Assembly: GCF_027257935.1 (NCBI RefSeq)
Contig: NZ_JANZKW010000004.1
Location: 124,001-188,000, forward strand
DNA: 64,000 nucleotides
Source: Chitinimonas sp. BJYL2
GTDB lineage: Bacteria; Pseudomonadota; Gammaproteobacteria; Burkholderiales; Chitinimonadaceae
Reading direction: 5' to 3'
Shown in pieces: positions 55,355-64,000 of the stretch. The first letter of the stretch is position 1. The number at the start of each line of letters is the position of its first letter. The notes under the pieces were generated by a model. It searched no databases, was not told where the DNA came from, and worked only from the letters and a program-made list of their open reading frames with translations. Both the position numbers and the translations under genes were made by a program.

Positions 55355-55876
55355 CTATTGCTTGCGGAAGAACAAGGTGACCTGACCCAGCTCCACCCCG
55401 AACTTGCGCATGCTGCTGCGGTTGACCATCGTCTTCTCATCCATCAGCCACATCCAGTCGTCGAACTGGACCTCGTAGACCGATCCATCGACCGGCAGAC
55501 GCAATGTGTATTCCCAACGCAGCGCATTGCCAGCGATGCGACCTACCGCCTCCCCGACCACGTCATCGGCCGTGCCGCGCCAAGTCCCGTCTGCCTGCTT
55601 GCGCAAGGTCCAGACACGGCGCTGTTTCTCGCCATCGGCGTAGACAAAGCGCTCATCCAGAGTGCCAGTGTCCCCTTGCCAGCTTGGTGTGATCTGCACG
55701 TGGAAACGGCGCGCGACCTCACCATTGCGCTTCTGGAAAATGCCCCAGGCTTCTACCGGACCGGAAAAATAGGCGGGTAGGTCAAGCTTGGGCTGCTCGC
55801 GCGCGTAGTGATCAACATCAACGCCCGCGCAGGCGGTGAGCAGGGTCAGGCACAAGGCCAGGAATAAGGATTTCAT
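55355..55876 (-). CDS. DUF3833 lipoprotein
   Basis: A 173-residue lipoprotein with a lipobox LTAC (MKSLFLALCLTLLTACAGV). The mature part has YFSGPVEAWGIFQKRNGEVARRFHV and VYEVQFDDWMWLMDEKTMVNRSSMRKFGVELGQVTLFFRK, diagnostic of DUF3833. Such proteins co-occur with DUF1365, Cfa-like and flavin oxidase genes in photo-oxidative stress clusters. It overlaps the carrier gene by 4 bases. Confidence 0.88.
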   Translation of the reverse strand: MKSLFLALCLTLLTACAGVDVDHYAREQPKLDLPAYFSGPVEAWGIFQKRNGEVARRFHVQITPSWQGDTGTLDERFVYADGEKQRRVWTLRKQADGTWRGTADDVVGEAVGRIAGNALRWEYTLRLPVDGSVYEVQFDDWMWLMDEKTMVNRSSMRKFGVELGQVTLFFRKQ

Positions 55877-57138
55877 GACGAGGACTCCGCGGAGATCGGG
55901 CGCAGATCTGCAGCCCAGGCATACAGCATCAAACCCGCCGCGAGCTTGAGCGCGCAGGGCAGGCCGGCATAGACGAGCGCGAGTACACCGGCGGCGCTGG
56001 CATCGCCCGCGCGGTAACCCAATGCATCCAGCAGCGGCAAGGCAATGCCTGCCGCCAAGGCTAGCCCCAGCTTGCCGAGCATGGCCCAGATGCCGAAATA
56101 GAGGCCCGTATCCTGACGGTGCTCAGGCGGGATGAGATCAGCCAGCAAGGCCGGTGGCAGGGCCAGATCCGCGCCCAGCGCCATCCCGGACAAAGCGCAC
56201 ACGAGGCCAAATTGCCAAAGGTCGCCACTGCCCAAGCCGGCTGCCCAGAAAAAACCGCCGTAGGCCATCACCATACCCACGAGCCAGGCATAGGGCTTGC
56301 CGATCAGGTCGGCGAGCATGACCCAGCCGGGAAGTGTCAGCGCACCCGCCAGAAAATAGGTAAGCAGCAGGTAACCCGCTGCGTCCGGTGCCTGAATGAC
56401 ATCGGCGACATAAAACAGAACGAGCGTGGCCGGGATGGCCACCGCAAGTGAATTGACCAGATAGATGATGATCAACTTGCGGATGGCAGGTGGACGCAAT
56501 GCACTGCGCCAGTCAGGCCCGGCAGCGGCGCGAGCCAGATGCGGCGCAGGTGCGCCACGCAAGGTCCAGAACAGGCACAAGGCCAGAATCGGGATGAAGA
56601 TCAGACCGAACAATCCATAGGCATCACGGTTGCCATAGCGCTGGGCCAGCCAGACGGGCAGCGCCGAGGCAAGCAACACCCCGATCAAACCGGCGGCCTC
56701 GCGCCAGGCAGTGACGCGTGCACGGGTTTCAGTATGGTCGCTAAGGCGGGCTCCCCAGGCGAGATAGCAAATATTCACCGCGCTGTGGGCGGTGTAGACA
56801 AGGACGAGACAGAATCCGAGCCAGACATACAAACCCGCGGCACCCAGCGCCGGTGGGCTGAACAGGGCATACAGGGCAACAGCCATCAGGCTGGCACCCA
56901 CGCCCATCAGCATCTGCCAGCCTCGGGGGCGGGCTTGCAGATGGTCCACCCAGCGGCCAATGAACGGGTCCTGTGCAGTGTCGATCAGGCGGGCAAAAAG
57001 CAGCACTGCGCCCAGTACAGCCAGATCCAGCCCCAGCGTTGCCCCATAGAACTGGGGCGCGGCCACGTACACGGGCAAGGCCGCCATGGCGAGCGGCAGA
57101 CCCAATGCACCGTAGGCGAGCAGGCCGGATGTTTTCAT
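55873..57138 (-). CDS. MFS transporter (GPH sugar:cation symporter-like)
   Basis: A 421-residue protein with about 12 membrane helices, starting LLAYGALGLPLAMAALPVYVAAPQFY and carrying the RLIDTAQDPFIGRWVDH signature (GPH-type RxxDxxxDPxxG). The ATG at 57138 overlaps the previous stop (ATGA). Cargo unknown; in this operon it may move a lipid precursor or an export product. Confidence 0.87.
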   Translation of the reverse strand: MKTSGLLAYGALGLPLAMAALPVYVAAPQFYGATLGLDLAVLGAVLLFARLIDTAQDPFIGRWVDHLQARPRGWQMLMGVGASLMAVALYALFSPPALGAAGLYVWLGFCLVLVYTAHSAVNICYLAWGARLSDHTETRARVTAWREAAGLIGVLLASALPVWLAQRYGNRDAYGLFGLIFIPILALCLFWTLRGAPAPHLARAAAGPDWRSALRPPAIRKLIIIYLVNSLAVAIPATLVLFYVADVIQAPDAAGYLLLTYFLAGALTLPGWVMLADLIGKPYAWLVGMVMAYGGFFWAAGLGSGDLWQFGLVCALSGMALGADLALPPALLADLIPPEHRQDTGLYFGIWAMLGKLGLALAAGIALPLLDALGYRAGDASAAGVLALVYAGLPCALKLAAGLMLYAWAADLRPISAESSS

Positions 57139-57644
57139 CGCGCTTCGCCGATCAGTTGACGACGCAGGCCCGGTTCGCTGGTGGCCGGATCGAGCCAGAT
57201 GGCAAAGAACCAGCGTGCGAACTCGGGGTCGTCGATGCTGGCCGTGAGCTGTTCGCCGGCATAAAAACGGACACCTTTGCCGGGCAGATGTACGCCTGTC
57301 AGCGTGTCGCCCTGATCCACATCGATAAACGCACGGCGCATCTGCTTTGCCCAAGTGGGGAACGACTGCGCAGGCGCACCAAGACGCTGCATCTGGTCAA
57401 GACTGGCCTCGACAATCCGCTCCGCCTTGAGGCTGCGCGCATAGCGTAAACGCAGTGCGTGGGGGGCACGCTGATCGAAGCGCCCTGTCGGGGTGTAGAG
57501 TTCCGCGTCGTACAGTTTCAGGCCGAACCAGCGCATGGCACCCTGCCCCACTGGCTGCACATCGGGGAGATCATGGCGCCAGCTGGCCTCGGCCTGAACC
57601 AGCAGGCACATGCTGCACAGCCATGCGAGGTAGAGGCGGGGCAT
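57135..57644 (-). CDS. chalcone isomerase-like periplasmic protein
   Basis: A 169-residue exported protein, signal peptide MPRLYLAWLCSMCLLVQAEA. It has GQGAMRWFGLKLYDAELYTP, ALRLRYARSLKAERIVEASLDQM and LPGKGVRFYAGEQLTASIDDPEFARWFFAIWLDPATSEPGLRRQLIG, the bacterial chalcone isomerase-like family. An in-frame ATG at 57668 is possible, but 57644 gives the better signal peptide. Enzyme activity is not shown for this family. Confidence 0.85.
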   Translation of the reverse strand: MPRLYLAWLCSMCLLVQAEASWRHDLPDVQPVGQGAMRWFGLKLYDAELYTPTGRFDQRAPHALRLRYARSLKAERIVEASLDQMQRLGAPAQSFPTWAKQMRRAFIDVDQGDTLTGVHLPGKGVRFYAGEQLTASIDDPEFARWFFAIWLDPATSEPGLRRQLIGEAR

Positions 57645-57646
57645 GA

Positions 57647-58861
57647 TCAGGCGGCCTCGAGTGTCCATTGTTTGACCCCCGTACGGCCCGCGCGGAAACC
57701 GGCTTCGCAGTAAACAAAGTACATGCGCCAGATGCGGATGAAGGCATCATCAAAGCCCAGCGCACGCACGTCATCGAGCACGGCCTCGAAACGCTGACGC
57801 CAGCGCAGCAAGGTTTCGGCGTAATCAAGCGCAAAGTCGATCTCGGCACGGACCAGCAGCCCCACCTGCCGGGTTTCTTGCACGAAGCGGGTCGGGCTGG
57901 GCAGCATGCCGCCCGGAAAGATGTATTGCTGGATGAAATCGGTTCCGGCCCGGTAGGACTCGAACTGGCTATCGTGGATATCAATCGCCTGAATCACGAT
58001 ACGGCCACCCGGCTTGAGGCAGCGGCGCAGCATGGCGAAGTAGGTCGGCCACCAGCGCTCGCCCACGGCCTCGATCATCTCGATGGACACGATATGGTCG
58101 TAGGACTGCTGGACATCGCGGTAATCCGTTAGCGAGAGCTGGACCAGCTCATCCAGGCCCAGTCTTGCCATGCGCGCCTGCGCAAAGGCGAGCTGCTCGG
58201 TAGACAGTGTGATGCCATGCACCCGGATGCCGCGCTGGGCTGCACGCTCGGCGAAGCCACCCCAGCCACAACCCACCTCCAGAATCGTCTGCCCGGCTTG
58301 GGCGCCGAGCTGATCCAGGATGCGGTCGTATTTGGCATGCTGGGCGGAGACCATGTCCTGCTCCGGCGATGAAAACAGTGCCGAGGAGTACGACATCGTG
58401 GGGTCGAGCCAGAGCGCGTAGAAGTCATTGCCCAGATCATAGTGGGCAGAAATGTTGCGCCGGCTGCCGCGCCGATTGTTGTCGCGCAGCAGCAAGTGGG
58501 CCAAGCGCTTGAGCAGCAAGGCCCACCAGCTGCCATTGACGGCTTGGGTCATCACGGCTTCATTCGCCAGGGCCAGATTGAACAGGGCGAGCAGATCGGG
58601 CGTATCCACCCAGTGTTGGCGATAGCTTTCGGCAAACCCGATATCGCCCTGCCGCAGGATCGCACCGGCGGCGCGCCAGTCATGCACATGCAGCTCGGCA
58701 CGTGGCTCCGCCCCCATCTGTCCGAAATGACCAACCTGCCCCTGCGGGTCCACCAAGGTCAGCGAACCACTTTGCAATCGGGACAGCATCGCCACAAAGG
58801 CACGGGCCGGGAGAGGCAGCTTGGTCGTCGGATAGGGCAGGACAAGGTCGGTCCGGTTCAT
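57647..58861 (-). CDS. cyclopropane-fatty-acid synthase-like methyltransferase
   Basis: A 404-residue SAM-dependent enzyme. The methyltransferase domain has ILEVGCGWGGFAERAAQRGIRVHGITLS, YDHIVSIEMIEAVGERWWPTYF and GGRIVIQAID; the C-terminal YFVYCEAGFRAGR includes the conserved Cys. It modifies unsaturated acyl chains, either to cyclopropanes or, as in the UfaM branch, to methylated precursors of furan fatty acids. Preceded by FDLGNDFYALWLDPTMSYSSALF, the substrate-binding part. It overlaps DUF1365 by 4 bases. Confidence 0.93.
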   Translation of the reverse strand: MNRTDLVLPYPTTKLPLPARAFVAMLSRLQSGSLTLVDPQGQVGHFGQMGAEPRAELHVHDWRAAGAILRQGDIGFAESYRQHWVDTPDLLALFNLALANEAVMTQAVNGSWWALLLKRLAHLLLRDNNRRGSRRNISAHYDLGNDFYALWLDPTMSYSSALFSSPEQDMVSAQHAKYDRILDQLGAQAGQTILEVGCGWGGFAERAAQRGIRVHGITLSTEQLAFAQARMARLGLDELVQLSLTDYRDVQQSYDHIVSIEMIEAVGERWWPTYFAMLRRCLKPGGRIVIQAIDIHDSQFESYRAGTDFIQQYIFPGGMLPSPTRFVQETRQVGLLVRAEIDFALDYAETLLRWRQRFEAVLDDVRALGFDDAFIRIWRMYFVYCEAGFRAGRTGVKQWTLEAA

Positions 58862-59688
58862 GGCGACACCTCGTTGTTATGAGTGAGTTCAAAAGCCGGC
58901 GGTTGCGGCTTGCGGAAGAAGGGCACGCCACCGAGCCAGAGTCGAAGCGCCTGCCAATGAATGCGTGCCACCACACCAAAGGTCAGCAATGGCATGCGAA
59001 GCAAAGTCGCCAGCACGAGCGGCCGGCTGATGGCCTGCGCCGAGCCCCACATGGCGGTCTTGAGCAAAGGCAGCGGGTCGCTGGCATCGTCGTGATAATC
59101 AATCACCATCACGTGGCGCTCGCTGCCGGACAAGAGGCGGAAGCGATAATTGCCACGCACCTCACAGAACGGCGAGACGTGAAACACTTTGCGGCAACGC
59201 AGGATGGTGGTGGCAGTAATCGGACCCTGATCGGGGGCAGTCAACACGTACTGATGGCGCTCGCCAAACGTGTTGTTGACCTCGGCAATCACGATGCGCA
59301 GCTGCGCGTCGTGATCATGGCAGTACCAGAAGCTGACCGGCTTGAAGGCATAGCCCAGCACACGCGGAAAGGCATGCAGCCACACGGCACCACCGGGCCG
59401 CTGCAAGCCGGCCGCCGCGAGGCGGGTATCGAGCCAGGCAAGCAGATCGCTACCGTCTCGCGCACCATGATCCGCCGCCTGGAAACTCACCGCGGCAAGC
59501 CGGTTGATGCCGAACCACCAGCTTCCGCTGCGGACTTGGGTATCGAGCTGGTCCAGACGCAAGCGCAGGAAAAAAACCGGATAGCTGAAGCGGTTGAGCC
59601 GTGGCCGGCTGCGCGCATGCATGACCGTGCCGACGCAGAGCTGGGCAGGTGGCACGTTGCGCGACGCGTTCTGGGTGATGTCAGTCAT
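58858..59688 (-). CDS. DUF1365 protein
   Basis: A 276-residue DUF1365 protein: VMHARSRPRLNRFSYPVFFLRLRLDQL, WFGINRLAAVSF, LHAFPRVLGYAFKPVSFWYCHD, LRIVIAEVNNTFGERHQYVL, KVFHVSPFCEVRGNYRFR. DUF1365 is almost always next to a flavin amine oxidase-like protein and a Cfa-like enzyme, as here, and is implicated in lipid modification. Its stop and start overlap both neighbours. Confidence 0.9.
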   Translation of the reverse strand: MTDITQNASRNVPPAQLCVGTVMHARSRPRLNRFSYPVFFLRLRLDQLDTQVRSGSWWFGINRLAAVSFQAADHGARDGSDLLAWLDTRLAAAGLQRPGGAVWLHAFPRVLGYAFKPVSFWYCHDHDAQLRIVIAEVNNTFGERHQYVLTAPDQGPITATTILRCRKVFHVSPFCEVRGNYRFRLLSGSERHVMVIDYHDDASDPLPLLKTAMWGSAQAISRPLVLATLLRMPLLTFGVVARIHWQALRLWLGGVPFFRKPQPPAFELTHNNEVSP

Positions 59689-60979
59689 AGACAGCTTCCC
59701 AGGGCGGGGTGACGCCCAGATGACGCGCCACCCTCAGGGCAGCCTTGAGGCCGTCTTCATGAAAACCGTACCCAGCCCAGGCACCGCAGAACCAGGCGCG
59801 ATCCAGGCCTTGTATGGATGGCAGGCGCTTTTGTGCGGCAATGGCTGGGGCATCCATGACCGGGTGTTCATAATCAAAACGTGCCAGCTGGTGCGCCGCT
59901 GCAGGCGGCTGATGGGGATTGAGCGTCACCACCACAGGCGTGGTGAAGGGCAAGGGCTGCAGCTGGTTGATGAGGTAACTGACCGCGACCGGACGCTCGC
60001 CGCTGTCTCCAGCTTGGGAAAGATAGTTCCAGGCCGCCCACACGGATGATCGACGTGGCAGAAGCGCAGGGTCGGTATGCAGCCAAGCCTCGTTGGACTG
60101 GTAGCGGAACTGGCCAAGCACCGCGCGTTCCTGTGGCTGGGCATCCAGCAGGGCCAGCGTGGTCGGCGCGTGGCAGGCAAACACCACCCCGTCAAACTCG
60201 CGCGTGTCCTGTACGGACTCGATCGTCACGCCTGCCACGTGGCGACGAACCGAACGAACCGGGCAGGCCACCCGCGACTCGGTAATACCTGCCAGCAACT
60301 TGCTCACGTACTCGCGGCCGCCACCCAGCACGGTTTTCCACTTGGGCCGCCCCTCCACCTGCAAGAGCCGATGGTTCAGACAGAAGTTGAGGAAGGTTTC
60401 AGCGGGAAAACCCAGAATATCCTGTACCGACGACGACCAGATGGCAGCGGCCATGGGTAGCAGATACCAGTCACGCATCGTGCTGCCATAGCCGTGATGC
60501 GCCAGTAACTCACCAAGCGTCCAGCCATGCTCACGCGCCTGCAAGAGATAAGCCGGGGCATGGCGGTTGAAGCGCAGGATCTCTACCAGCATGCACCAGA
60601 ACGCCGGCCGCAACAGATTGCGCTTCTGCGCGAACACCGTGCCCAGATTGGTGCCGGCCCACTCGACATCGGGACGATCGAGCGAGACAGCAAAGGTCAT
60701 GTCGCTGGGGTGGGTTGCGACCTCAAGATGCGCAAAAAGCTGGATCAGATTGGGGTACGTCAGGTCGTTATGGACCAGAAATCCGGTATCCACCGGCGCG
60801 GTCTTGCCCTCAAGCGTGACCTCGACCGTATTGGTATGACCGCCAAAATAGGCATTGGCCTCGTACAGACACACTCGGTATCGCTTGCTCAGCAGCCAGG
60901 CTGCAGCAAGACCGCTGATGCCGGCACCAATCACGGCGATACGGGCACCTTCTGGCAATGGGGGCGTTAGCGTGTTCAT
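59681..60979 (-). CDS. FAD-dependent amine oxidase-like protein
   Basis: A 432-residue flavoprotein with the N-terminal dinucleotide motif IAVIGAGISGLAAAWLLSKRYRVCLYEANAYFGGHTNTVEV, then VDTGFLVHNDLTYPNLIQLF and C-terminal LDRAWFCGAWAGYGFHEDGLKAALRVARHLG. First gene of the light-responsive operon, 3'-overlapping DUF1365 by 8 bases. It probably acts with the Cfa-like enzyme on acyl chains, as in furan fatty acid synthesis, though that is inferred from gene company. Confidence 0.9.
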   Translation of the reverse strand: MNTLTPPLPEGARIAVIGAGISGLAAAWLLSKRYRVCLYEANAYFGGHTNTVEVTLEGKTAPVDTGFLVHNDLTYPNLIQLFAHLEVATHPSDMTFAVSLDRPDVEWAGTNLGTVFAQKRNLLRPAFWCMLVEILRFNRHAPAYLLQAREHGWTLGELLAHHGYGSTMRDWYLLPMAAAIWSSSVQDILGFPAETFLNFCLNHRLLQVEGRPKWKTVLGGGREYVSKLLAGITESRVACPVRSVRRHVAGVTIESVQDTREFDGVVFACHAPTTLALLDAQPQERAVLGQFRYQSNEAWLHTDPALLPRRSSVWAAWNYLSQAGDSGERPVAVSYLINQLQPLPFTTPVVVTLNPHQPPAAAHQLARFDYEHPVMDAPAIAAQKRLPSIQGLDRAWFCGAWAGYGFHEDGLKAALRVARHLGVTPPWEAVYD

Positions 60980-60985
60980 GCCCAG

Positions 60986-61026
60986 ACTGTAGAGTCACCC
61001 TGTACATTAGTCAATGTTTTGTACAG
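60986..61026 (-). promoter_or_regulatory. promoter and operator of the photoreceptor operon
   Basis: Minus strand -35 TTGACT (61014-61009), 17-bp spacer, -10 TACAGT (60991-60986). A palindrome CTGTACA-N13-TGTACAG (61000-61026) covers the -35 and part of the spacer. Such overlap suits repression by the CarH/LitR-like protein encoded at the end of the operon. Confidence 0.72.
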
Positions 61027-61082
61027 TACTAAATGGATACCACCCCATTTGGTGTTCAGCACAGACCGGGCGAGCGTGTAAC

Positions 61083-62207
61083 ATGCCGGCCATGAGAGCC
61101 GACTGGGACATCTTTTGCAACGTCATTGATAACTATGGCGATATCGGCGTGGCGTGGCGCCTGGCCCGGCAAATCGCCAGCGAACGAGGCGAAACCGTGC
61201 GTCTCTGGGTGGATGATCTGGCCGTTTGCCAGCAGCTGGTGCCCGAGCTGGATACATCCCTCGCTGTTCAACGTTGTAGAGGGGTTGATATCCGCGCCTG
61301 GCCCAGCGAATTTCCGGCAGAGACACCGGCACATCGTGTCATCGAAGCCTTTGCATGCCGACTGCCCGATACTTACCTGAACGCAATGGCAACCCAGACG
61401 CCGCCGCCCGTCTGGATCAATCTGGACTATCTGAGCGCCGAGATCTGGGCCGAGGATTGCCATGGCCTCCCCTCCCGTCACCCACGCTTGCCGCTGACAC
61501 AGCAATTTTTCTTCCCCGGCTTCAGCGCACGAAGTGGTGGGCTACTCAGGGAGGCCGGGCTGATCGAGCGGCGACAGCGCTTTGCGCGCGATCCCGCCTT
61601 GCAAGCCGAATGGCTGGATCAGCTTGGCATCGAACACGCACTACCAAGGGTGTCCCTCTTCTGTTACGCCAATGCCGCCCTCCCCGCGCTGCTGGAAACC
61701 TGGGCGACAGGCCCGGCCATGCAACTCTTCGTCACCGACGGCAAAGCCCGCACACAGGTCGCAGACTGGCTGGGCAAACCCTTGCACAGTGGCGACAACC
61801 TGACTATCGGCGCCTTGCAACTGCATGCGCTGCCTTTTCTGAGTCAGGACGACTATGACCATCTGCTCTGGTCGTGCGACCTGAACTTCGTTCGCGGCGA
61901 GGATTCTTTCGTGCGCGCACAATGGGCAGCTAGACCCATGGTCTGGCACATCTACCCGCAGCAGGATGCCGCCCATCTGATCAAGCTGCAGGCATTCCTG
62001 GAACGCTATCTGCAGGATTGGCCAGCGGATGCGGCCAACGCCGTCAGCGCCTTCTGGTCGGCCTGGGTGAATGAAGATGCAGTGGCTTGTCGGCAACACT
62101 GGCCAGCCATTCAGGACAGCCTGATACAACAGCGCACCCTGGCAAAAGCCTGGGCAGATCAGCTTGCCTCCCAGCCCGATCTGCTGACCCGCCTGGCCCG
62201 CGTTTGA
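61083..62207 (+). CDS. earP: EarP, protein-arginine rhamnosyltransferase for EF-P
   Basis: A 374-residue GT-B inverting glycosyltransferase that attaches rhamnose to Arg32 of EF-P. Diagnostic segments: WDIFCNVIDNYGDIGVAWRLARQIASERG with the catalytic Asp, VWINLDYLSAEIWAEDCHGLPS, FFFPGFSARSGGLLRE and LNFVRGEDSFVRAQWAARPMVWHIYPQQDAAH. Start at 61083 or 61092, both ATG. It is followed by efp, its substrate, as in Neisseria and Pseudomonas. Confidence 0.95.
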   Translation: MPAMRADWDIFCNVIDNYGDIGVAWRLARQIASERGETVRLWVDDLAVCQQLVPELDTSLAVQRCRGVDIRAWPSEFPAETPAHRVIEAFACRLPDTYLNAMATQTPPPVWINLDYLSAEIWAEDCHGLPSRHPRLPLTQQFFFPGFSARSGGLLREAGLIERRQRFARDPALQAEWLDQLGIEHALPRVSLFCYANAALPALLETWATGPAMQLFVTDGKARTQVADWLGKPLHSGDNLTIGALQLHALPFLSQDDYDHLLWSCDLNFVRGEDSFVRAQWAARPMVWHIYPQQDAAHLIKLQAFLERYLQDWPADAANAVSAFWSAWVNEDAVACRQHWPAIQDSLIQQRTLAKAWADQLASQPDLLTRLARV

Positions 62208-62360
62208 GTGAGATACGACTGATCAGTGGGCCGAGCGGGCCGTGACAGGTCCACACTACCCTGCAAGCAACAACGCGCCGCAGCAAGCCCGGACAAACCC
62301 GATGGCAAACAGCCGCGACCGACGCGCGCTACAAAGTGGCACGCGCACAAGCGGGCCGGG

Positions 62361-62366
62361 TATAAT
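62361..62366 (+). promoter_or_regulatory. -10 element of the efp promoter
   Basis: Perfect TATAAT, 45 bases before the efp ATG; the -35 (TGGCAC at 62337-62342) is weak. Confidence 0.6.
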
Positions 62367-62410
62367 GCTGCGTTTTTTCAACCGCTTATCCTCGCAGCAA
62401 GGCAAACAGC

Positions 62411-62974
62411 ATGAAAACCGCAATGGAACTCCGCGCCGGCAACGTCGCGATGGTCGACGGCAACCCGATGGTCGTCCAGAAGGCCGAATACAACAAGTCC
62501 GGCCGCAACGCCGCCGTCGTCAAGATGAAGTTCAAGAACCTGCTGACCGGCCAGGGCATGGAATCGGTCTACAAGGCCGACGAAAAGTTTGACGTCGTCG
62601 TTCTCGACAAGAAGGAGTGCACCTACTCCTACTTCGCCGACCCGATGTATGTGTTCATGGATACCGAGTTCAACCAGTACGAAGTTGAAGCCGAGAACAT
62701 GGGCGACGCCGTGAACTACATCGTCGACGGCATGGAAGATGTCTGCGAAGTGGTGTTCTACGAAGGTCGCGCGCTGTCGGTTGAACTGCCGACCACCATC
62801 GTTCGTGAAGTCGAGTACACCGAACCCGCCGTTCGTGGCGACACCTCGGGCAAGGTCATGAAGCCGGCCAAGCTGGTAGGCACCCCCTACGAGCTGCAAG
62901 TGGCTGCCTTCATCGAAATCGGTGACAAGATCGAAATCGATACCCGCACCAACGAGTTCAAGAAGCGCGCCTGA
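62411..62974 (+). CDS. efp: elongation factor P (Arg32 type)
   Basis: A 187-residue EF-P that relieves ribosome stalling at polyproline. [19 protein letters not shown] places Arg at position 32, the residue rhamnosylated by EarP, in place of the Lys34 used by EpmA. The three beta-barrel domains and C-terminal [17 protein letters not shown] are typical. The adjacent earP confirms the modification route. Confidence 0.97.
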   Translation: MKTAMELRAGNVAMVDGNPMVVQKAEYNKSGRNAAVVKMKFKNLLTGQGMESVYKADEKFDVVVLDKKECTYSYFADPMYVFMDTEFNQYEVEAENMGDAVNYIVDGMEDVCEVVFYEGRALSVELPTTIVREVEYTEPAVRGDTSGKVMKPAKLVGTPYELQVAAFIEIGDKIEIDTRTNEFKKRA

Positions 62975-62995
62975 TCATCGCGTTGCGGCTTGGGT

Positions 62996-63023
62996 AAAAA
63001 GCAGCCTGCGGGCTGCTTTTTTC
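62996..63023 (+). terminator. Rho-independent terminator of efp
   Basis: Stem AAAAAGCAGCC/GGCTGCTTTTTT, a tight hairpin with T-run 22 bases past the stop. Confidence 0.93.
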
Positions 63024-63041
63024 TTGTCTGCATGCGATGGA

Positions 63042-63069
63042 TGGACACGCGGGCGACTTGTGCTATAGT
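63042..63069 (+). promoter_or_regulatory. recA promoter
   Basis: -35 TGGACA (63042-63047), 16-bp spacer, -10 TATAGT (63064-63069), 54 bases before the recA ATG. Confidence 0.6.
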
Positions 63070-63089
63070 CCGGCCAATCGCAATTTGGT

Positions 63090-63101
63090 GAACGATTGTT
63101 C
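63090..63101. promoter_or_regulatory. possible SOS-type palindrome before recA
   Basis: GAAC-GATT-GTTC, 20 bases after the -10 element and 21 before the ATG. It resembles the GAAC-N4-GTTC LexA box of Gram-positives rather than CTGT-N8-ACAG. It could be chance. Confidence 0.3.
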
Positions 63102-63122
63102 TACGAACCACAGGAAAACATC

Positions 63123-64000
63123 ATGGACGACAACAAGAGCAAGGCCCTCGCCGCCGCCCTGGCGCAGATCGAAAAGCAGTTCGGCAAAGGCTCGATCATG
63201 AAGATGGGCGAAGCGCAGATCGAGAATGATCTGCAAGTCGTCTCCACCGGCTCGCTGGGACTCGATCTGGCCCTTGGCGTCGGTGGCCTGCCGCGCGGCC
63301 GGGTTGTTGAAATCTATGGTCCGGAATCCTCGGGTAAAACCACCCTGTGCCTGCACGCCGTGGCCGAAATCCAGAAGCTCGGCGGTGTGGCTGCCTACAT
63401 CGATGCAGAAAATGCGCTGGATCCGGTATATGCCGGCAAGCTGGGCGTGAACGTCAGCGACATGCTGATCTCGCAACCGGATACCGGCGAACAGGCACTC
63501 GAAATCGCCGACATGCTGGTCCGCTCGGGTGGCGTGGATGTCATCGTGATCGACTCGGTTGCGGCCCTGGTACCCAAGGCTGAAATCGAAGGCGAGATGG
63601 GCGACCAGCTGCCCGGCCTGCAGGCACGCCTGATGTCGCAAGCGCTGCGCAAGCTCACCGGCAATATCAAGCGTACCAATACGCTGGTGATCTTCATCAA
63701 CCAGATCCGCATGAAGATCGGCGTGATGTTCGGCAATCCCGAAACCACCACGGGCGGCAATGCACTCAAGTTCTACGCTTCCGTCCGGCTCGACATCCGC
63801 CGCACCGGTGCCATCAAGAAGGGCGATGAGGTGGTGGGTAACGAGACCCGGGTCAAGGTCGTCAAGAACAAGGTCGCCCCGCCCTTCCGCGAGGCCAACT
63901 TCGACATCCTGTATGGCCAGGGCATCAGCCGCGAAGGGGAAGTCGTCGAACTTGGCGTGATCCACAAAATTGTCGAGAAGTCTGGCGCTTGGTACGCCTA
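63123..64000 (+). CDS. recA: RecA recombinase (partial, 3' end off window)
   Basis: The first 292 codons of RecA, which forms the strand-exchange filament and triggers LexA cleavage. Walker A GPESSGKT, Walker [15 protein letters not shown], loop L1 [24 protein letters not shown], loop L2 [37 protein letters not shown] are all present. AGGA precedes the ATG at 63123. The remaining roughly 50 codons are beyond the window. Confidence 0.97.
   Translation, partial: MDDNKSKALAAALAQIEKQFGKGSIMKMGEAQIENDLQVVSTGSLGLDLALGVGGLPRGRVVEIYGPESSGKTTLCLHAVAEIQKLGGVAAYIDAENALDPVYAGKLGVNVSDMLISQPDTGEQALEIADMLVRSGGVDVIVIDSVAALVPKAEIEGEMGDQLPGLQARLMSQALRKLTGNIKRTNTLVIFINQIRMKIGVMFGNPETTTGGNALKFYASVRLDIRRTGAIKKGDEVVGNETRVKVVKNKVAPPFREANFDILYGQGISREGEVVELGVIHKIVEKSGAWYA

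Overview
The window is about 64 kb of GC-rich chromosome from a betaproteobacterium, most likely a relative of the Neisseriales. Support: an rpe-gph-trpE-trpG-trpD-trpC block, two Neisseria-type porins, the earP gene followed by an elongation factor P that carries Arg32, and a recA of betaproteobacterial type. No rRNA, tRNA or CRISPR array was seen. The species cannot be named from the sequence alone.

Bases 1-25,100 form an organosulfur-scavenging island. It encodes an SsuD-like monooxygenase (partial), two DszA/NtaA-type FMN monooxygenases, two DszB-like putative desulfinases without signal peptides, SsuE and a second FMN reductase, SsuF, a TonB-dependent receptor with its own TonB, a YejABEF-type ABC importer, an ABC exporter, a class II aldolase-like protein, a chemoreceptor, and an SfnR-type sigma-54 activator. 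Eight GG-N10-GC sigma-54 promoters lie before these genes, and a TGCTG-N6-CAGCA palindrome recurs 65-160 bp from several of them, so the island looks like one SfnR/RpoN regulon. A lone AT-richer integron cassette (2208-3860, reverse orientation) encoding a DUF6883 fusion protein is inserted in it.

Bases 25,100-32,500 hold a scarred junction with an AAA+ ATPase fragment, then acnB, a LysR regulator and acnA. Bases 32,600-39,800 are a chromosomal integron: intI, an attI region and eleven cassettes separated by about 96-bp attC sites. The tenth attC is instead a 60-bp site resembling those of aadA cassettes in mobile integrons. Cassette products include a SLATT-type membrane protein, a putative AbiC-like abortive-infection protein, an HD-domain hydrolase and several small membrane or immunity-like proteins, which suggests an anti-phage reservoir.

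Bases 40,000-53,200 carry housekeeping genes: a RibD/DHFR-like reductase, an ArnD-like protein, apaG, rpe, an SDR, gph, the trp genes (with two extra genes interleaved and a possible Trp-rich leader peptide) and two porins.

Bases 53,200-61,000 are a tightly overlapping nine-gene minus-strand operon ending in a CarH/LitR-type B12 photoreceptor repressor. It contains a flavin amine oxidase-like protein, DUF1365, a cyclopropane fatty acid synthase-like methyltransferase, a chalcone isomerase-like protein, an MFS carrier, a DUF3833 lipoprotein, an SDR and an NTF2-like protein. Its promoter (-35 TTGACT, 17 bp, -10 TACAGT) is overlapped by CTGTACA-N13-TGTACAG, a likely photoreceptor operator. The window ends with earP, efp and the first 292 codons of recA.
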